From Micromonospora echinospora (lineage in GTDB: Bacteria; Actinomycetota; Actinomycetes; Mycobacteriales; Micromonosporaceae): a DNA stretch of 64,000 nt. A program made the position numbers and the translations under genes. Below, piece by piece: positions 36,665 to 46,356 of this stretch (position 1 is its first letter; the number at the start of each line of letters is the position of its first letter). The DNA is taken from positions 2,356,001 through 2,420,000 of the forward strand of contig NZ_LT607413.1 of the NCBI RefSeq assembly GCF_900091495.1. Direction: 5' to 3'. The notes beneath the pieces are model-generated. The model did not search any database and was not told the origin of the DNA. It worked only from the letters and a program-made list of their open reading frames with translations.

Positions 36665-39600
36665 GTGTACCGGTACCTGGATGCGCTGGTGGTGCGCGCG
36701 TCGACCTGCTCTCCCGATTGTTTGGTCGGCGGTTGGCCGGACCTGACTGGCGCGGAGGCCGCAGGGTCGTGGGAGCGATGGTTGGAGCAGGTGTTCGCGG
36801 TGCCGCAGTTCGCGGCGGCGGTGGAGTTGGCCAGCCCCGTGCTCGCCGACCGTGTCCGCGCGGTCTGCGCCAGCCGGGTCGGGGCGGGTGAGGCGCGGCG
36901 GGTAGTCGTGTCGGTCCTGCGGTACCTGCTGCGGGCGCGTGGCCGGGCGACGCCGTACGGCTTGTTCGCCGGGGTCGCCGCCGCCCGCTTGGCCCCCACC
37001 GCCGCCGTCCGGTTCGGTGACGGGCACCGAGCGGTGCTTCGGGTACGGGCGGCGTGGCTTTCGGGCCTGGTCGACCGGCTGGAGGCCGATCCGGTGCTTC
37101 GGCCGCATCTGACGGTCCGCGCCAACAACCTCCTGGCGCGCCGGGATGGGCAGATCGTGCTGGAGCACCGCCCCCATCAGAATCTCGGGGAGCCGCCCAC
37201 CCAGGTACAGGTACGCGCCACCGGCCCGGTACTCGCGGCGCTGACGGCAGCGGAGGAATCGATTCGACTGGACGATCTGGCCAGCAAACTCGCCACCGAT
37301 CACGCCGTCCCCGTTCACGTTGTGCACGCGCTGCTCGCGCAGATGGTGTCGCAACGGCTCCTGCTGAGCGCGCTACGGCCGGCGACTAATTGCACTGATC
37401 CCCTGTCCGCCGTCACTGTCGGCCTCCAGCAGGCGGTGGCCGACGCCGCCGAGAGCACCCCAGACGACGGCGCGCTCGCCCGGGCACGTGCGATGCTCGG
37501 CGTACTGCACACCCTCGCGCAGCGGGCTGCTCCGGATACCGCGACGACCGGCGCGCGGCAGCGCGCGCGGCTGGCCGAGACGATGACCGTTCTACACCCC
37601 GCCGACGAGTCACCTGTCGCAGTCGATCTGCGCTTGGACGCCGACGTGCGTGTTCCTGAGATCGTCGCGGTAGAGGCGGCGAGCGCGGCCGGTGCCCTGG
37701 TGCGTCTCGCGACTGTCGGTCGAGGAGGGTGGGCGGCCTGGCACCGCCGCTTCCTCGAGCGTTACGGACCCCATGCGGTCGTACCGGTCCGTGACGCGGT
37801 GGACGCCGACCTTGGCCTGGGCTACCCCGCCGGTTACCACGGCACCACTCCCACACCGCCGCCGGCCCTGACCGCGCGTGATCGGAAGCTGCTGACCCTT
37901 GCCCAGGAAGCGGCGCTGCGACGCGAACGCGAGATCGTGCTCGATGACGCCGCCATCACCGACCTCGCCGACAGCGCACCGGTCAGGCACGTCCAGCCGA
38001 GCACCGAGCTGACCGTCACCGTGCACGCCCGTACCGCGCGGGACCTCGACCGGGGTGAGTTTCGGCTGGAGGTGGTCGGAGTGTCCCGCAACGCCGGCAC
38101 CGTCACCGGCCGGTTCCTAGACCTGCTCGACCCTGCGGATCGGCAGCGCATCGCCAGCGAGTACGCGGCCCTACCTGGCGTGACCCGTGGTGCGTTGCAT
38201 GTCCAGGTGTCGGCGGTAACCCCCTACACGGTCACCGAGGACGTGGCCCGCGCCCCACAAGTCATGCCGCACCAGGTCTCGCTCGGGGAGTACCACGTCA
38301 ACGCACCCAACCGGATCGCGCTGGACGACATCGCGGTCACCGCTGACGCCGACCGGGTCTACCTGGTGTCGGTCTCCCGGCGGTGTGTGGTGGAGCCGAT
38401 CGTGCTCAACGCGGTCGAGCAGGTGCACTACACCCTGCCGATCGTGCGGTTCCTCACCGAGGCCCCCACCGCCTTCAGCACACCGTGTGGCGGGTTCTAC
38501 TGGGGTGCTGCCAGCGGTCTGCCGTTCCTACCCGCCCTGCGCTACCAGCGGAGCATCCTGTCGCCGGCACGCTGGCTGCTACGGGCAAGCGCCCTGCCCG
38601 CTCCCGCCACGAGCTGGCGGGAGTGGAGCCGGGCCCTGGCCTCCTGGCGCGACACGGCCGGCTGCCCGCCTGGGGTGTACCTCGGCGAGAGCGACCAACG
38701 CATCCGCCTGGATCTCGCCGAGCCGGCTCATCAGGCACTGCTGCGCGACCATCTGCGTCGCACCCCGACCGCCGTGCTGCGCGCCGCGCCCCCGCGTGAC
38801 ACGGCTGGCTGGATGGGCGGGCACGCCCACGAGATCGTCGTCCCCTTGGCCGCGACGGTCGACCCGGCAGCACCACCACGCACGCTCGCCACCGCACCCG
38901 TGGTTGACGTCCGCGAGTACGGACACCTCCCCGGCGGCGGTGGCCGCCTCTTCGTCAAGCTGTACGGCCATCCCGACCGGCAGACACCGATCCTCACCCG
39001 GCACCTTCCGTCTCTGCTCCGCCAGCTCAGCCAACAGGCACGGTGGTGGTTTCTGCGCTACGGCGACCCGGAACCGCACCTGCGGCTGAGGCTGACCGGT
39101 GACGCGAGCACCGCGACGCTCGCCGAGTGGACACACGACCTGCGCCGCGTCGGCCTGCTCGCGCGGGTACAGGTTGACACCGACTACCCGGAGACCGCCC
39201 GCTTCGGCGGACCCACCGCCGGCACCGCCGCCGACGAGGTCTTCGCCACCGACTCCGCAGCTGCGCTCACGCAGTTGCTCGCCATTCATGGCAGGCCGGC
39301 ACCCGCTGTCCGTGCGGTGACCGCGGCGAGCCTGCTGGACATCACTACCGCCCTGATCGGCGACACCAACGCCGGTATGCGATGGCTGATCGACCACACG
39401 CGCCCGCACCGGCCCGCCCCACCCCGCGACGTCTACCAGCGCACGGTCGCGCTCGCCAACCCCGACCAGACCGGCCTGGACATACTCGGCGACGGCACCG
39501 AACTGCGGACTGTCTGGCAGCGTCGCCGCGAGGCGCTGAAAACCTACCGTGACGCCCTGCACACCGCAGGAGCCGCCGTGGACAGTGTTTTGCCTGACCT

Positions 39601-39718
39601 GCTGCACCTGCACCACACCCGCATGATCGGCCCCGACCCGGACAGCGAACGCGCCTGCCTGCACCTGGCCCGTGCCGCCGCGCTGAGCTGGACCGCCCGC
39701 GCCCGGAGCCAACCATGA
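36665..39718 (+). CDS. Class I lanthipeptide dehydratase LanB
   Basis: 1,017 residues from GTG 36665, 76 bp after the precursor and behind GGGAGG. Full-length LanB: the N-terminal glutamylation domain (RYLLRARGRATPYGLFAGVA at ~78-97, HYTLPIVRFLTEAP, SRRCVVEPIVLNAVEQ) and a fused SpaB_C elimination domain from ~755 (LFVKLYGHPDRQTPIL, WWFLRYGDPEPHLRLRL). It uses glutamyl-tRNA to dehydrate Ser/Thr in the precursor core. Its stop overlaps the LanC start (ATGA). A second, separate SpaB_C-like gene follows LanC. Confidence 0.92.
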   Translation: MYRYLDALVVRASTCSPDCLVGGWPDLTGAEAAGSWERWLEQVFAVPQFAAAVELASPVLADRVRAVCASRVGAGEARRVVVSVLRYLLRARGRATPYGLFAGVAAARLAPTAAVRFGDGHRAVLRVRAAWLSGLVDRLEADPVLRPHLTVRANNLLARRDGQIVLEHRPHQNLGEPPTQVQVRATGPVLAALTAAEESIRLDDLASKLATDHAVPVHVVHALLAQMVSQRLLLSALRPATNCTDPLSAVTVGLQQAVADAAESTPDDGALARARAMLGVLHTLAQRAAPDTATTGARQRARLAETMTVLHPADESPVAVDLRLDADVRVPEIVAVEAASAAGALVRLATVGRGGWAAWHRRFLERYGPHAVVPVRDAVDADLGLGYPAGYHGTTPTPPPALTARDRKLLTLAQEAALRREREIVLDDAAITDLADSAPVRHVQPSTELTVTVHARTARDLDRGEFRLEVVGVSRNAGTVTGRFLDLLDPADRQRIASEYAALPGVTRGALHVQVSAVTPYTVTEDVARAPQVMPHQVSLGEYHVNAPNRIALDDIAVTADADRVYLVSVSRRCVVEPIVLNAVEQVHYTLPIVRFLTEAPTAFSTPCGGFYWGAASGLPFLPALRYQRSILSPARWLLRASALPAPATSWREWSRALASWRDTAGCPPGVYLGESDQRIRLDLAEPAHQALLRDHLRRTPTAVLRAAPPRDTAGWMGGHAHEIVVPLAATVDPAAPPRTLATAPVVDVREYGHLPGGGGRLFVKLYGHPDRQTPILTRHLPSLLRQLSQQARWWFLRYGDPEPHLRLRLTGDASTATLAEWTHDLRRVGLLARVQVDTDYPETARFGGPTAGTAADEVFATDSAAALTQLLAIHGRPAPAVRAVTAASLLDITTALIGDTNAGMRWLIDHTRPHRPAPPRDVYQRTVALANPDQTGLDILGDGTELRTVWQRRREALKTYRDALHTAGAAVDSVLPDLLHLHHTRMIGPDPDSERACLHLARAAALSWTARARSQP

Positions 39719-40944
39719 GCCCCACGGACCCGAGCGCGCTCGCGGCATCGGCAGCCATCGCCGAGGCACTGGCCGACCCCCAAGCCATCCAGCCCGCATT
39801 CCAGGGGCGAGCGAGGCCACAATCCCTCGCGGGCGGCGCGGTCGGTATCGCATTGCTGCACATCGAACGAGCCCGCACCGGCCACGGCGACGACACCGTT
39901 GCCCACACCTGGCTGAAACTCGCCGCGTCCCAGCCGATCAGCGCCGGCGGCAACGCCAACCTGTTCCACGGCGCACCAGCCCTCGGCCTCGCCCTGCACG
40001 CCGCCGGCACGACCCGGTACCGGCGCGCGCTGGCCGCGCTCGACGACACCACCATCACCCTCACCCGAGGGCGCCTGGCCGACGCCAATGCCCGCATCGA
40101 CCGGGGCGACCCGCTGCTGATGCGCGAGTTCGACCTGATCCACGGCCTGACCGGACTCGGCGTCTACCACATGCACCGCCACCCCGACCACCCCGTCACC
40201 CGCGACGTGCTCGCTTACCTGGTCCGCCTCACCCGCCCTCTCCCCGGCCAAGGCGGTACCACCGATCTACCGCCGTGGTGGATGCCGGTCGGCCTGTCCG
40301 GCGAACCCGACTCCGACCACCCACACGGGCACGGGAACCTGGGAGTCGCCCACGGCATCAGCGCCGTCATCGCGCTGCTCTCCCTCGCTGTCCTTCACGA
40401 CCTGACCACCACCAGCCTGCGCGACGCTCTCGCCCGGCTCTGCGCCTGGACCGATCAGTGGCGCCGGGACGACGACGCCGGCCCGTGGTGGCCTGGATAC
40501 CTCACCATCGACCACACCGGCCGCCTCGAACCGTCGCTTCGTCCCCGGCCCTCCTGGTGCTACGGCATCGCGGGCACTGCCCGGGCCCAACAGTTGGCCG
40601 GCATCGCGCTCGGCGACGCCCGCCGACAGGCAACGGCCGAACGCGCGATCCTGGCCGCACTGCGCGACCCGACTCGACCCGCCCTACTCCCTGAGATCGG
40701 TCTGTGCCACGGCAAAGCCGGCCTGCTCCACGCCGCATTCCGCATGGCGGTCGACGCCCGCAGCCCGGTACTGGCCGCCGAACTACCCGACCTGTCCGGC
40801 CACCTCGCCGCCCAACTACTCGGCGAGCCGATAACCGAACCGGAACTCATGGACGGCGCGGCCGGAGCCGCCCTCGCGCTACACGCCGTCGGCACCGGCA
40901 CCCCACCCATGTCCGCGTGGGACGCAGTCCTCCTACTCGCCTAA
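39715..40944 (+). CDS. Lanthipeptide cyclase LanC
   Basis: 409 residues from ATG 39715, overlapping the LanB stop by four bases. The LanC zinc ligands are present: Cys282 in PSWCYGIAG and Cys331-His332 in LCHGKAGLL. Also visible are GNLGVAHGISAVIALLSLA (~205-223) and the last helix pair ELMDGAAGAALALHAVGTG. The enzyme joins Cys thiols to dehydrated residues to make the (methyl)lanthionine rings. Length is normal for the family. The next gene starts 44 bp later. Confidence 0.92.
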   Translation: MSPTDPSALAASAAIAEALADPQAIQPAFQGRARPQSLAGGAVGIALLHIERARTGHGDDTVAHTWLKLAASQPISAGGNANLFHGAPALGLALHAAGTTRYRRALAALDDTTITLTRGRLADANARIDRGDPLLMREFDLIHGLTGLGVYHMHRHPDHPVTRDVLAYLVRLTRPLPGQGGTTDLPPWWMPVGLSGEPDSDHPHGHGNLGVAHGISAVIALLSLAVLHDLTTTSLRDALARLCAWTDQWRRDDDAGPWWPGYLTIDHTGRLEPSLRPRPSWCYGIAGTARAQQLAGIALGDARRQATAERAILAALRDPTRPALLPEIGLCHGKAGLLHAAFRMAVDARSPVLAAELPDLSGHLAAQLLGEPITEPELMDGAAGAALALHAVGTGTPPMSAWDAVLLLA

Positions 40945-40988
40945 CACCACCCGACCCGCAAACCGCCACTCACCACCAAAGGAACGCG

Positions 40989-41876
40989 ATGATGCCGTCG
41001 CCGTGGCTCCAGATCACCCTCGAGTTGCCCGATCCGGACCGGGCCGAGCACACCGCCGTCACCCACCTCGCCCCCATACTCGTCAAAGCGGAAGCCGACA
41101 GGAGCATCGCTGGCTGGTTCTTCATCCGAAAGACACCCCAGTGGCGGCTGCGCTATCTCCCCACCGAGGAGACCACCATCGCGCGGGAGCACCTCTTCAC
41201 CCGCCTCGACGCCCTCATCCGTGAACGGCACATCACCCGCGCGGTCGAGGTCGTCTACGAGCCCGAAACCCGCGCCTTCGGCGGTGACCAAGCGATGGCC
41301 GTCGCGCATGAACTGTGGCAGGCCGACAGCCGGCACGTACTCGGCTACCTCGCCACCACCGCAGCAGACCCCACCACCCGTCGCCGCCGCGAGCTCGCGA
41401 TCCTGCTTGCCAGCACCCTGCTACGCGCGGCCGGCCTGGACTGGTACGAGCAAGGCGATGTCTGGTCCAAGATCGCCCACCACCGGACCCCGCCCGACAA
41501 CCCGATCCCCGACAAGACCCCGGATTTCCAGGCAGGGCTGCGCCGGCTGATGAGCACGGACCTGACCAACCTCAACCAACCGGCGTGGCCGCACCTGATG
41601 CTGGTGGAATGGGCTGCCGCGTTCACCACCGCAGGCCGCGACTTGGCCCACCTCGCCGGCACCGGCAACCTCCACCGTGGGCTTCGCGACATCCTCGCCC
41701 ACCACGTCATCTTCGCGATGAACCGGATCGGCCTCCCCGCGACCACCCAGGCCGTCCTCGCCACCCACACTGCCACCGTCATCTTCGGCCCAGACCCCAC
41801 CGTCCAACCAGCCACACAGGCCACCTACCAGCACGCCCACGCGACGGTCACCGCAGCCAGAGCGGGAACCGGCTGA
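40989..41876 (+). CDS. Thiopeptide-type bacteriocin biosynthesis protein (stand-alone SpaB_C-like)
   Basis: 295 residues from ATG 40989 after AAAGGAA. The frame is open upstream inside lanC but that part is a shadow. N-terminal SpaB_C-like pattern: PSPWLQITLELPDPDRAE, GWFFIRKTPQWRLRYLP (compare WWFLRYGDPEPHLRL in LanB), EVVYEPETRAFGG (the usual Y-E-x-E-x-x-R-x-G-G block). The rest is helical (LLASTLLRAAGLDWYEQGDVW). It duplicates the elimination-domain function already present in the full LanB. Such extra copies are usual in FxLD clusters, but their exact job is not settled. Its stop overlaps the next start (TGATG). Confidence 0.82.
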   Translation: MMPSPWLQITLELPDPDRAEHTAVTHLAPILVKAEADRSIAGWFFIRKTPQWRLRYLPTEETTIAREHLFTRLDALIRERHITRAVEVVYEPETRAFGGDQAMAVAHELWQADSRHVLGYLATTAADPTTRRRRELAILLASTLLRAAGLDWYEQGDVWSKIAHHRTPPDNPIPDKTPDFQAGLRRLMSTDLTNLNQPAWPHLMLVEWAAAFTTAGRDLAHLAGTGNLHRGLRDILAHHVIFAMNRIGLPATTQAVLATHTATVIFGPDPTVQPATQATYQHAHATVTAARAGTG

Positions 41877-42979
41877 TGGACCCGACCGGTGCTCAAGCCC
41901 GTAGATTCCCCCTCGTCGCCCGGCCCCGACCCGCCTGCACCCCACTGCCCGAGCGGGTAACCGACCTGACCCGCCGCGCTGCCGCCGCCACCCGCAATGA
42001 CGACCCTGCCGCCGCAACCGCCGTGGTCAACCTCGCCGCCCTGCTCGCATCAGACTGCGGACGATCTGACCTGGCCCGGCAATGGTCAGCACGGCTCGCC
42101 CGCTCCGCGCTCGTTCACCCCGCACCCGACTTCCCAACAGCAAGTCACAGCCTCGAACCCATCATCAATCTTGCCCGGCTACGTACCCGCGCCGGCGACG
42201 GCACCGGAGCATGGAGGCTCCTCGAAACCCTCTACGGGGCCATTGCGTCCCGCACCGACACCACCATCGACGGCATCACCGTTCCCGCCGCACACCTGAC
42301 GCCTGAGCCCACCGCACACCGCGAACTCCGCCAATGGCTCTGGACGGTCCTGCTGTCCAGCGGCGCGCACGCCCTCGCCACCGCCGGTCGATGGGTCGAC
42401 GCCTACTACCGGCTCCAACAACGCAACGGCATCGGCCGCCGCATGCTCGACGGCCGGCAGGTTGCTGTCATAGCCCACGCCACCGCAGGCAGACGTGCCC
42501 GCGCCCTGGAGCTACTGCACGACACCGAGCCGGGCGAACCGTGGGAACGCGCCGTCACCGCATCCCTGACCCTGCTGTGCCAGCAAGCCGCGATCACCAG
42601 CACCACCCAACGACACGCCGTCGCGGCCTACCAGGGGCTGGACACCACAGCAGCAAACCTCGTCGTGTTCCACACCCGCCTGGGGATGTGCCTCGCCGAC
42701 GCGCTCGGCGGCGTCGAGCAGCCTGTGGCACAGACCATCACTGCCGACCTCATCGAGCGGGCCAGCGGCGACGGGTACGCCGCCCGAGACGTCCTCGCCC
42801 ACCCCGGATGCCGCGCCATCCTCAACCAACGACAGGCCGAACAACTCACCCAGCAGGTTAGCGCCTGCGGACTCGACGCCGGCCGCATACCCGAGCGCTT
42901 GCTGACCGAAATTGCCGACGCCCTAGACGCCGCCGAAGCCGTCATCCGGGCAACACCCACTGCCGGTACATCGACGTAA
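41876..42979 (+). CDS. Helical-repeat protein of the FxLD lanthipeptide cluster
   Basis: 367 residues from ATG 41876, overlapping the previous stop. Built almost entirely of helices in a TPR-like pattern: LTRRAAAATRNDDPAAATAVVNLAALLA, LARQWSARLARSAL, SHSLEPIINLARLRTRAGDGTGAW, VAVIAHATAGRRARALELL, LTLLCQQAAITSTTQR. No catalytic residues can be identified. Its position inside the operon, coupled to the SpaB_C-like gene, suggests a cluster-specific accessory or regulatory role. The family is one I associate with FxLD clusters but cannot name. Confidence 0.7.
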   Translation: MDPTGAQARRFPLVARPRPACTPLPERVTDLTRRAAAATRNDDPAAATAVVNLAALLASDCGRSDLARQWSARLARSALVHPAPDFPTASHSLEPIINLARLRTRAGDGTGAWRLLETLYGAIASRTDTTIDGITVPAAHLTPEPTAHRELRQWLWTVLLSSGAHALATAGRWVDAYYRLQQRNGIGRRMLDGRQVAVIAHATAGRRARALELLHDTEPGEPWERAVTASLTLLCQQAAITSTTQRHAVAAYQGLDTTAANLVVFHTRLGMCLADALGGVEQPVAQTITADLIERASGDGYAARDVLAHPGCRAILNQRQAEQLTQQVSACGLDAGRIPERLLTEIADALDAAEAVIRATPTAGTST

Positions 42980-43679
42980 GCGCCACAACCCAACGAGGGA
43001 GGCGCATTATGTCGCATGCGCCCTATATTGTCGCGCCGCTCGCGCCGAGGCCCCACCGACCGGAGGTTTGATCATGGCTGATTCCGCGCTCGACACCGTC
43101 CCGGAAACCGATAACAGCCCGGAGGAGGCCCGGAACCGGCTGATCGACCGGTTGCTCGCCGACGGCCGGATCACCTCACCTACGGTGGAGGCGGCATTTC
43201 GCCGGGTGCCGCGGCACCTGTTCGCCCCCGGCGGGGTCAGCGTCAACGCCGCGTACGCCGACGACGTGGTCATCACGAAACGTGGCCCGGACGGACGCGC
43301 GACCAGTTCCATCTCCGCCCCGTGGCTCCAGGCCATGATGCTGGAAGCCGCCCGCCTGCAGCCGGGTGGGCGGGTGTTGGAGATCGGGTCCGGCGGCTAC
43401 AACGCCGCGCTCATCGCCGAGGTCGTCGGCCCGCACGGCACGGTCACCAGCATCGACATCGACTCCGACATCGTCGCCAACGCCCGGACTGCCCTCGACC
43501 TCGCCGGATACCCGAACGTCCACGTGGCGCAGGCCGACGCGGACACCGGCTGGCCGGCAGGGGCGCCGTACGACGCGATCATCGTGACCGTCGAGGCCAG
43601 TGACATCCCACCCGCCTGGACCGACCAGCTCGCCCCCGACGGGGTCCTCGTCGTTCCTCTGAGAGGCCGGTTCGTTAGG

Positions 43680-44087
43680 TTAGGTCCGTTTCGGGGTGAG
43701 GGTGAACACTCCGGGTTGGTTCTCGGTCAGGACGTGATGCTTGACCATGCGTTTGAGCTTCGCGCGGGCGCTCTCGACGTGTTTCGGGATGGGGTCGACG
43801 CCGAGGGCGAGGCAGATGTCCTTGGCCCGCATGCCGGTGGTCGTGGTGTCGAGGACCGTCAGGATCTGCTGGTAGGGGGCGCTGGCTATCGTCGGGTCAT
43901 CGGCGGTGAACTCGGCGGCGGTGAGGATGCGCAGCGTGGTGCGGGTGACCTTCAGGTCAGCCAGCTCGCCCTCGATGCGGGCGAGGTCGGCGGTGAGGGC
44001 GGTGATCTGCTCGCGTAGCCGGTCGGCGGCCTGATCGGCGGTGGCTTCGCGTGCGGTGATCAGGTCGAGGATTACGGCGAGGTTCAC
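43680..44087 (-). CDS. IS5 accessory (passenger) protein
   Basis: 135 residues from GTG 44087, which overlaps the transposase stop in a GTGA quadruplet, so it should be translated by coupling. The first half is a coiled coil (LREQITALTADLARIEGELADLK). The second looks like a winged helix (YQQILTVLDTTTTGMRAKDIC, ALGVDPIPKHVESARAKLKRMV, VLTENQPGVFTL). It lies wholly within the inverted repeats and ends 17 bp from one. Role unknown; regulation of transposition is one possibility. Confidence 0.7.
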   Translation of the reverse strand: MNLAVILDLITAREATADQAADRLREQITALTADLARIEGELADLKVTRTTLRILTAAEFTADDPTIASAPYQQILTVLDTTTTGMRAKDICLALGVDPIPKHVESARAKLKRMVKHHVLTENQPGVFTLTPKRT

Positions 44088-44914
44088 CGGTGTCGCCAGG
44101 ACGGTGTGCTGGTGCCGGTCAGCCGGCGCACGATGGTGACCATCGACGCCCACAACGTTCGTGACACGGCCGATTCTGGGCGGCTCTCGTACTCGCGCAC
44201 GAGCCGGCGGTGCAGCATCAACGTGCCGTAGGTCTGCTCGACGATCCACCGCTTGCGTACTGGCACGAACCCGGGTCGGGTGTCGGATCGTTTGACGACC
44301 TCGACGTCGACCCCGAGGACGGAGCCGTGCAGCGCGAGGTCCTGCTTGAACCCGGCGTCGACCCACGCCCGGGTGACCGTCGGGGCGCGCTCGACGACTG
44401 TGTCGAGCAGTCGGATGCCGATGGCGTTGTCGGTGACCGAGGCGGCGGTCACCACGACCGCGATGACCAGACCGAGGGTGTCCACGGCCAGGGCGCGCTT
44501 GCGGCCGGACACCTTCTTGCCGGCGTCCTTGCCGGTCGTGGCGGCCGGGACATGGTTCGCCGCCCGGACCGACTGGCTGTCCAACACGACCGCGGTCGGA
44601 TCCTCGGTCCGGCCGGCCTTCTCCCTGGCCTGGCAGCGCAGCAGATCATGGATCGCCTGGTCGGTGCCGTCGTCCCGCCACAGGGCGAAGTAGTAGTAGG
44701 TCGCGGACTTCGGCGGCAGGTCGTGCGGCAGGTACGCCCACTGACAGCCGGTCCGGTTCTGGTAGAGGATCGCGTTCACGATCTCCCGCAGGTCGTAGTC
44801 ACCCTGATGCCCCGAGACCGAGACCCGCTTGGCCTTCCACGCCCGCAGGAACGGCCCGATCAACGCCCACTGCGCGTCGGTGACATCGCTGGGGTACGGC
44901 TTCCGATCACCCAT
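44084..44914 (-). CDS. IS5-family transposase
   Basis: 276 residues from ATG 44914. Typical IS5 order: an N-terminal helical domain (VTDAQWALIGPFL, LREIVNAILYQNRTGCQWAYLP), then the DDE domain with first Asp in VLDSQSVRAANH, second Asp in AWVDAGFKQDL and Glu in KRWIVEQTYGTLMLHRR. The Y-(2)-R-(3)-E-(6)-K-like block appears as RRLVREYESRPESAVSRTLW. Complete, with no frameshift, inside an element with intact ends, so probably active. Its stop TGA overlaps the start codon of the following gene. Confidence 0.93.
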   Translation of the reverse strand: MGDRKPYPSDVTDAQWALIGPFLRAWKAKRVSVSGHQGDYDLREIVNAILYQNRTGCQWAYLPHDLPPKSATYYYFALWRDDGTDQAIHDLLRCQAREKAGRTEDPTAVVLDSQSVRAANHVPAATTGKDAGKKVSGRKRALAVDTLGLVIAVVVTAASVTDNAIGIRLLDTVVERAPTVTRAWVDAGFKQDLALHGSVLGVDVEVVKRSDTRPGFVPVRKRWIVEQTYGTLMLHRRLVREYESRPESAVSRTLWASMVTIVRRLTGTSTPSWRHR

Positions 44915-45720
44915 GAACGGCCTAACGCCACTACCGCCCGACGGTCACGACCAGGATTCACATTCCCCGACATCGAGAGACCGCTATCCGTGGCGAACCC
45001 GCTGAAGGACCCTCAACCGGACGCAAAGCATAGATCAAATCAAAAGCCCTCGAACCGGCCTCTGAGGATGCGCGGCAACACCCGATGCCTCACCCTCACC
45101 CGCGACGGCGACCACCTCACCGCCACCGACGCGATCCTCTGCGGCTTCGTGCCCATGCAAGGCGCCGGCGCCGACCCCGTGACCCGGCGGTCGCTGCGCG
45201 GCGACGACGTGACCCTGCGCATCGACGACCCCGAGACTCGATTCCTCAACCTCGACGCCCTGACCCCCGCGCTGGACGGTCCCCGGGTCGATGCCTGGTC
45301 CAGGGTGACCATCCCACCCGCGACGCCGTTCGAGTCACTGCACCTCTGGCTGGCCAGCCAACCCCACCCCTACGGCCTCCTCGCCGTCGACCGCGACCGT
45401 GCTGCGGACATGGACCCGCAGAACTGGGTTTCCTGCCCCGCACTTCTCAAAGGCGACAGCATCGCCTACCTCACCATTCGCCAGCTCGACGACACCACCT
45501 GGGAGTTCGGTGCCCGTGGCTACGGACCCGACGCCGCACCGCTAACCCGGCACGTTGTCGACCTCATCATCGACTGGGACCGGGACCACCGCAACCAGCC
45601 TGGCCCGGACATCAGGGTGTATCCCGCCGGCGTCGCCATCCCGCCCACCGACCGACCACAACTGCTCGTTCCCCGCCACCACACCACCACCGCGATCACC
45701 TGGACCGCCGGAGATCACCG

Positions 45721-46356
45721 GTGACCACCACCGAGCCGACACTCGTCGTCGTTCGCGGAAACTCCGGTAGCGGGAAGACGACCGCCGCCCGGGAGGCCCG
45801 CCGACGCTACGGCCGTGGGATCGCACTCCTGGAACAGGACCACCTGCGTCGGATCGTGCTGCGCGAACACGACAGCTCACATATCCACCCGGTCGCTCCG
45901 GCGTTCATCACCGCGACCGCCCGCACCGCCCTCGACCTCGGCTACCACGTCATCCTCGAAGGCATCCTGCACACCGAACGGTACGCCCCCGTCCTGCACC
46001 AGCTCATCGACAACCATCCCGGACCGGCCGCCGTGTTCTACCTGGATGTGTCCTTCGACGAGACCGTCCGCCGCCACCTCAACCGGGACGAGCCTATTCC
46101 CGTCACCCCCGACGAGATGCGCGCCTGGTACACCCACCGCGACCTGCTCGGCATCCCGGGTGAGACCGTCATCGGCGAGGACAGCACCTTCGAACAGACC
46201 GTCACCACGATCCTGCACACCAGCGGCCTCACCAGCGCGACACCCCAGACGCCCTGCCCACGGCGCTGCCGGCACTGCGCCCGCAAATCCGAGCAGTCCG
46301 CCGCTGCGGCGGCTTCCTTGACACCGCCTGCGGACGTCGCCGCACCGAAGCCGTGA
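45721..46356 (+). CDS. P-loop kinase-like protein of the lanthipeptide cluster
   Basis: 211 residues from GTG 45721, overlapping the methyltransferase stop. Walker A is RGNSGSGKTT (~12-21). Further features of zeta-toxin/ATP-grasp-unrelated small kinases are ALLEQDHLRRIVLREHD (substrate region), LGYHVILEGIL (Walker B-like with Glu), VFYLDVSFDETVRRH and the lid DEMRAWYTHRD. The C-terminal ~35 residues (a CRHCARKSEQ segment, then low-complexity Ala/Pro) look dispensable. Such P-loop proteins recur at the end of FxLD clusters. Substrate unknown. Transcription from upstream may be affected by the IS5 insertion. Confidence 0.75.
   Translation: MTTTEPTLVVVRGNSGSGKTTAAREARRRYGRGIALLEQDHLRRIVLREHDSSHIHPVAPAFITATARTALDLGYHVILEGILHTERYAPVLHQLIDNHPGPAAVFYLDVSFDETVRRHLNRDEPIPVTPDEMRAWYTHRDLLGIPGETVIGEDSTFEQTVTTILHTSGLTSATPQTPCPRRCRHCARKSEQSAAAAASLTPPADVAAPKP

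Larger units (their letters stand above)
43663..45062 (-). mobile_element. Complete IS5-family insertion sequence
   Basis: 1,400 bp with perfect 12-bp terminal inverted repeats (GAGGCCGGTTCG at 43663-43674; its complement at 45051-45062) and a 3-bp target duplication TGA (43660-43662 and 45063-45065). It contains a transposase gene and a coupled downstream gene, both on the minus strand. It is inserted in the second FxLD methyltransferase. Confidence 0.93.
43074..45724 (+). pseudogene. Second FxLD-type methyltransferase, split by an IS5-family insertion
   Basis: The 5' part (43074-43662) gives RRVPRHLFAPGG, LEIGSGGYNAALIAEV and TVTSIDIDSDIV, closely matching the methyltransferase at 35121. 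At 43662 an IS begins. The 3' part resumes at 45066 (MRGNTRCLTLTRDGD, LCGFVPMQGAGAD, YGPDAAPLTRHVVDLI, LLVPRHHTTTAITW). Joining 43662 to 45066 gives a single in-frame gene of 415 codons, similar in length to the first copy (399). As it stands the protein would end in transposon sequence at 44018 and lack its C-terminal half. The 3' stop overlaps the kinase start (GTGA). Confidence 0.88.

Noticed and set aside
38579..39853. 424-codon minus-strand frame
   Set aside because: Antisense to lanB; Gly/Val/Arg-biased shadow.
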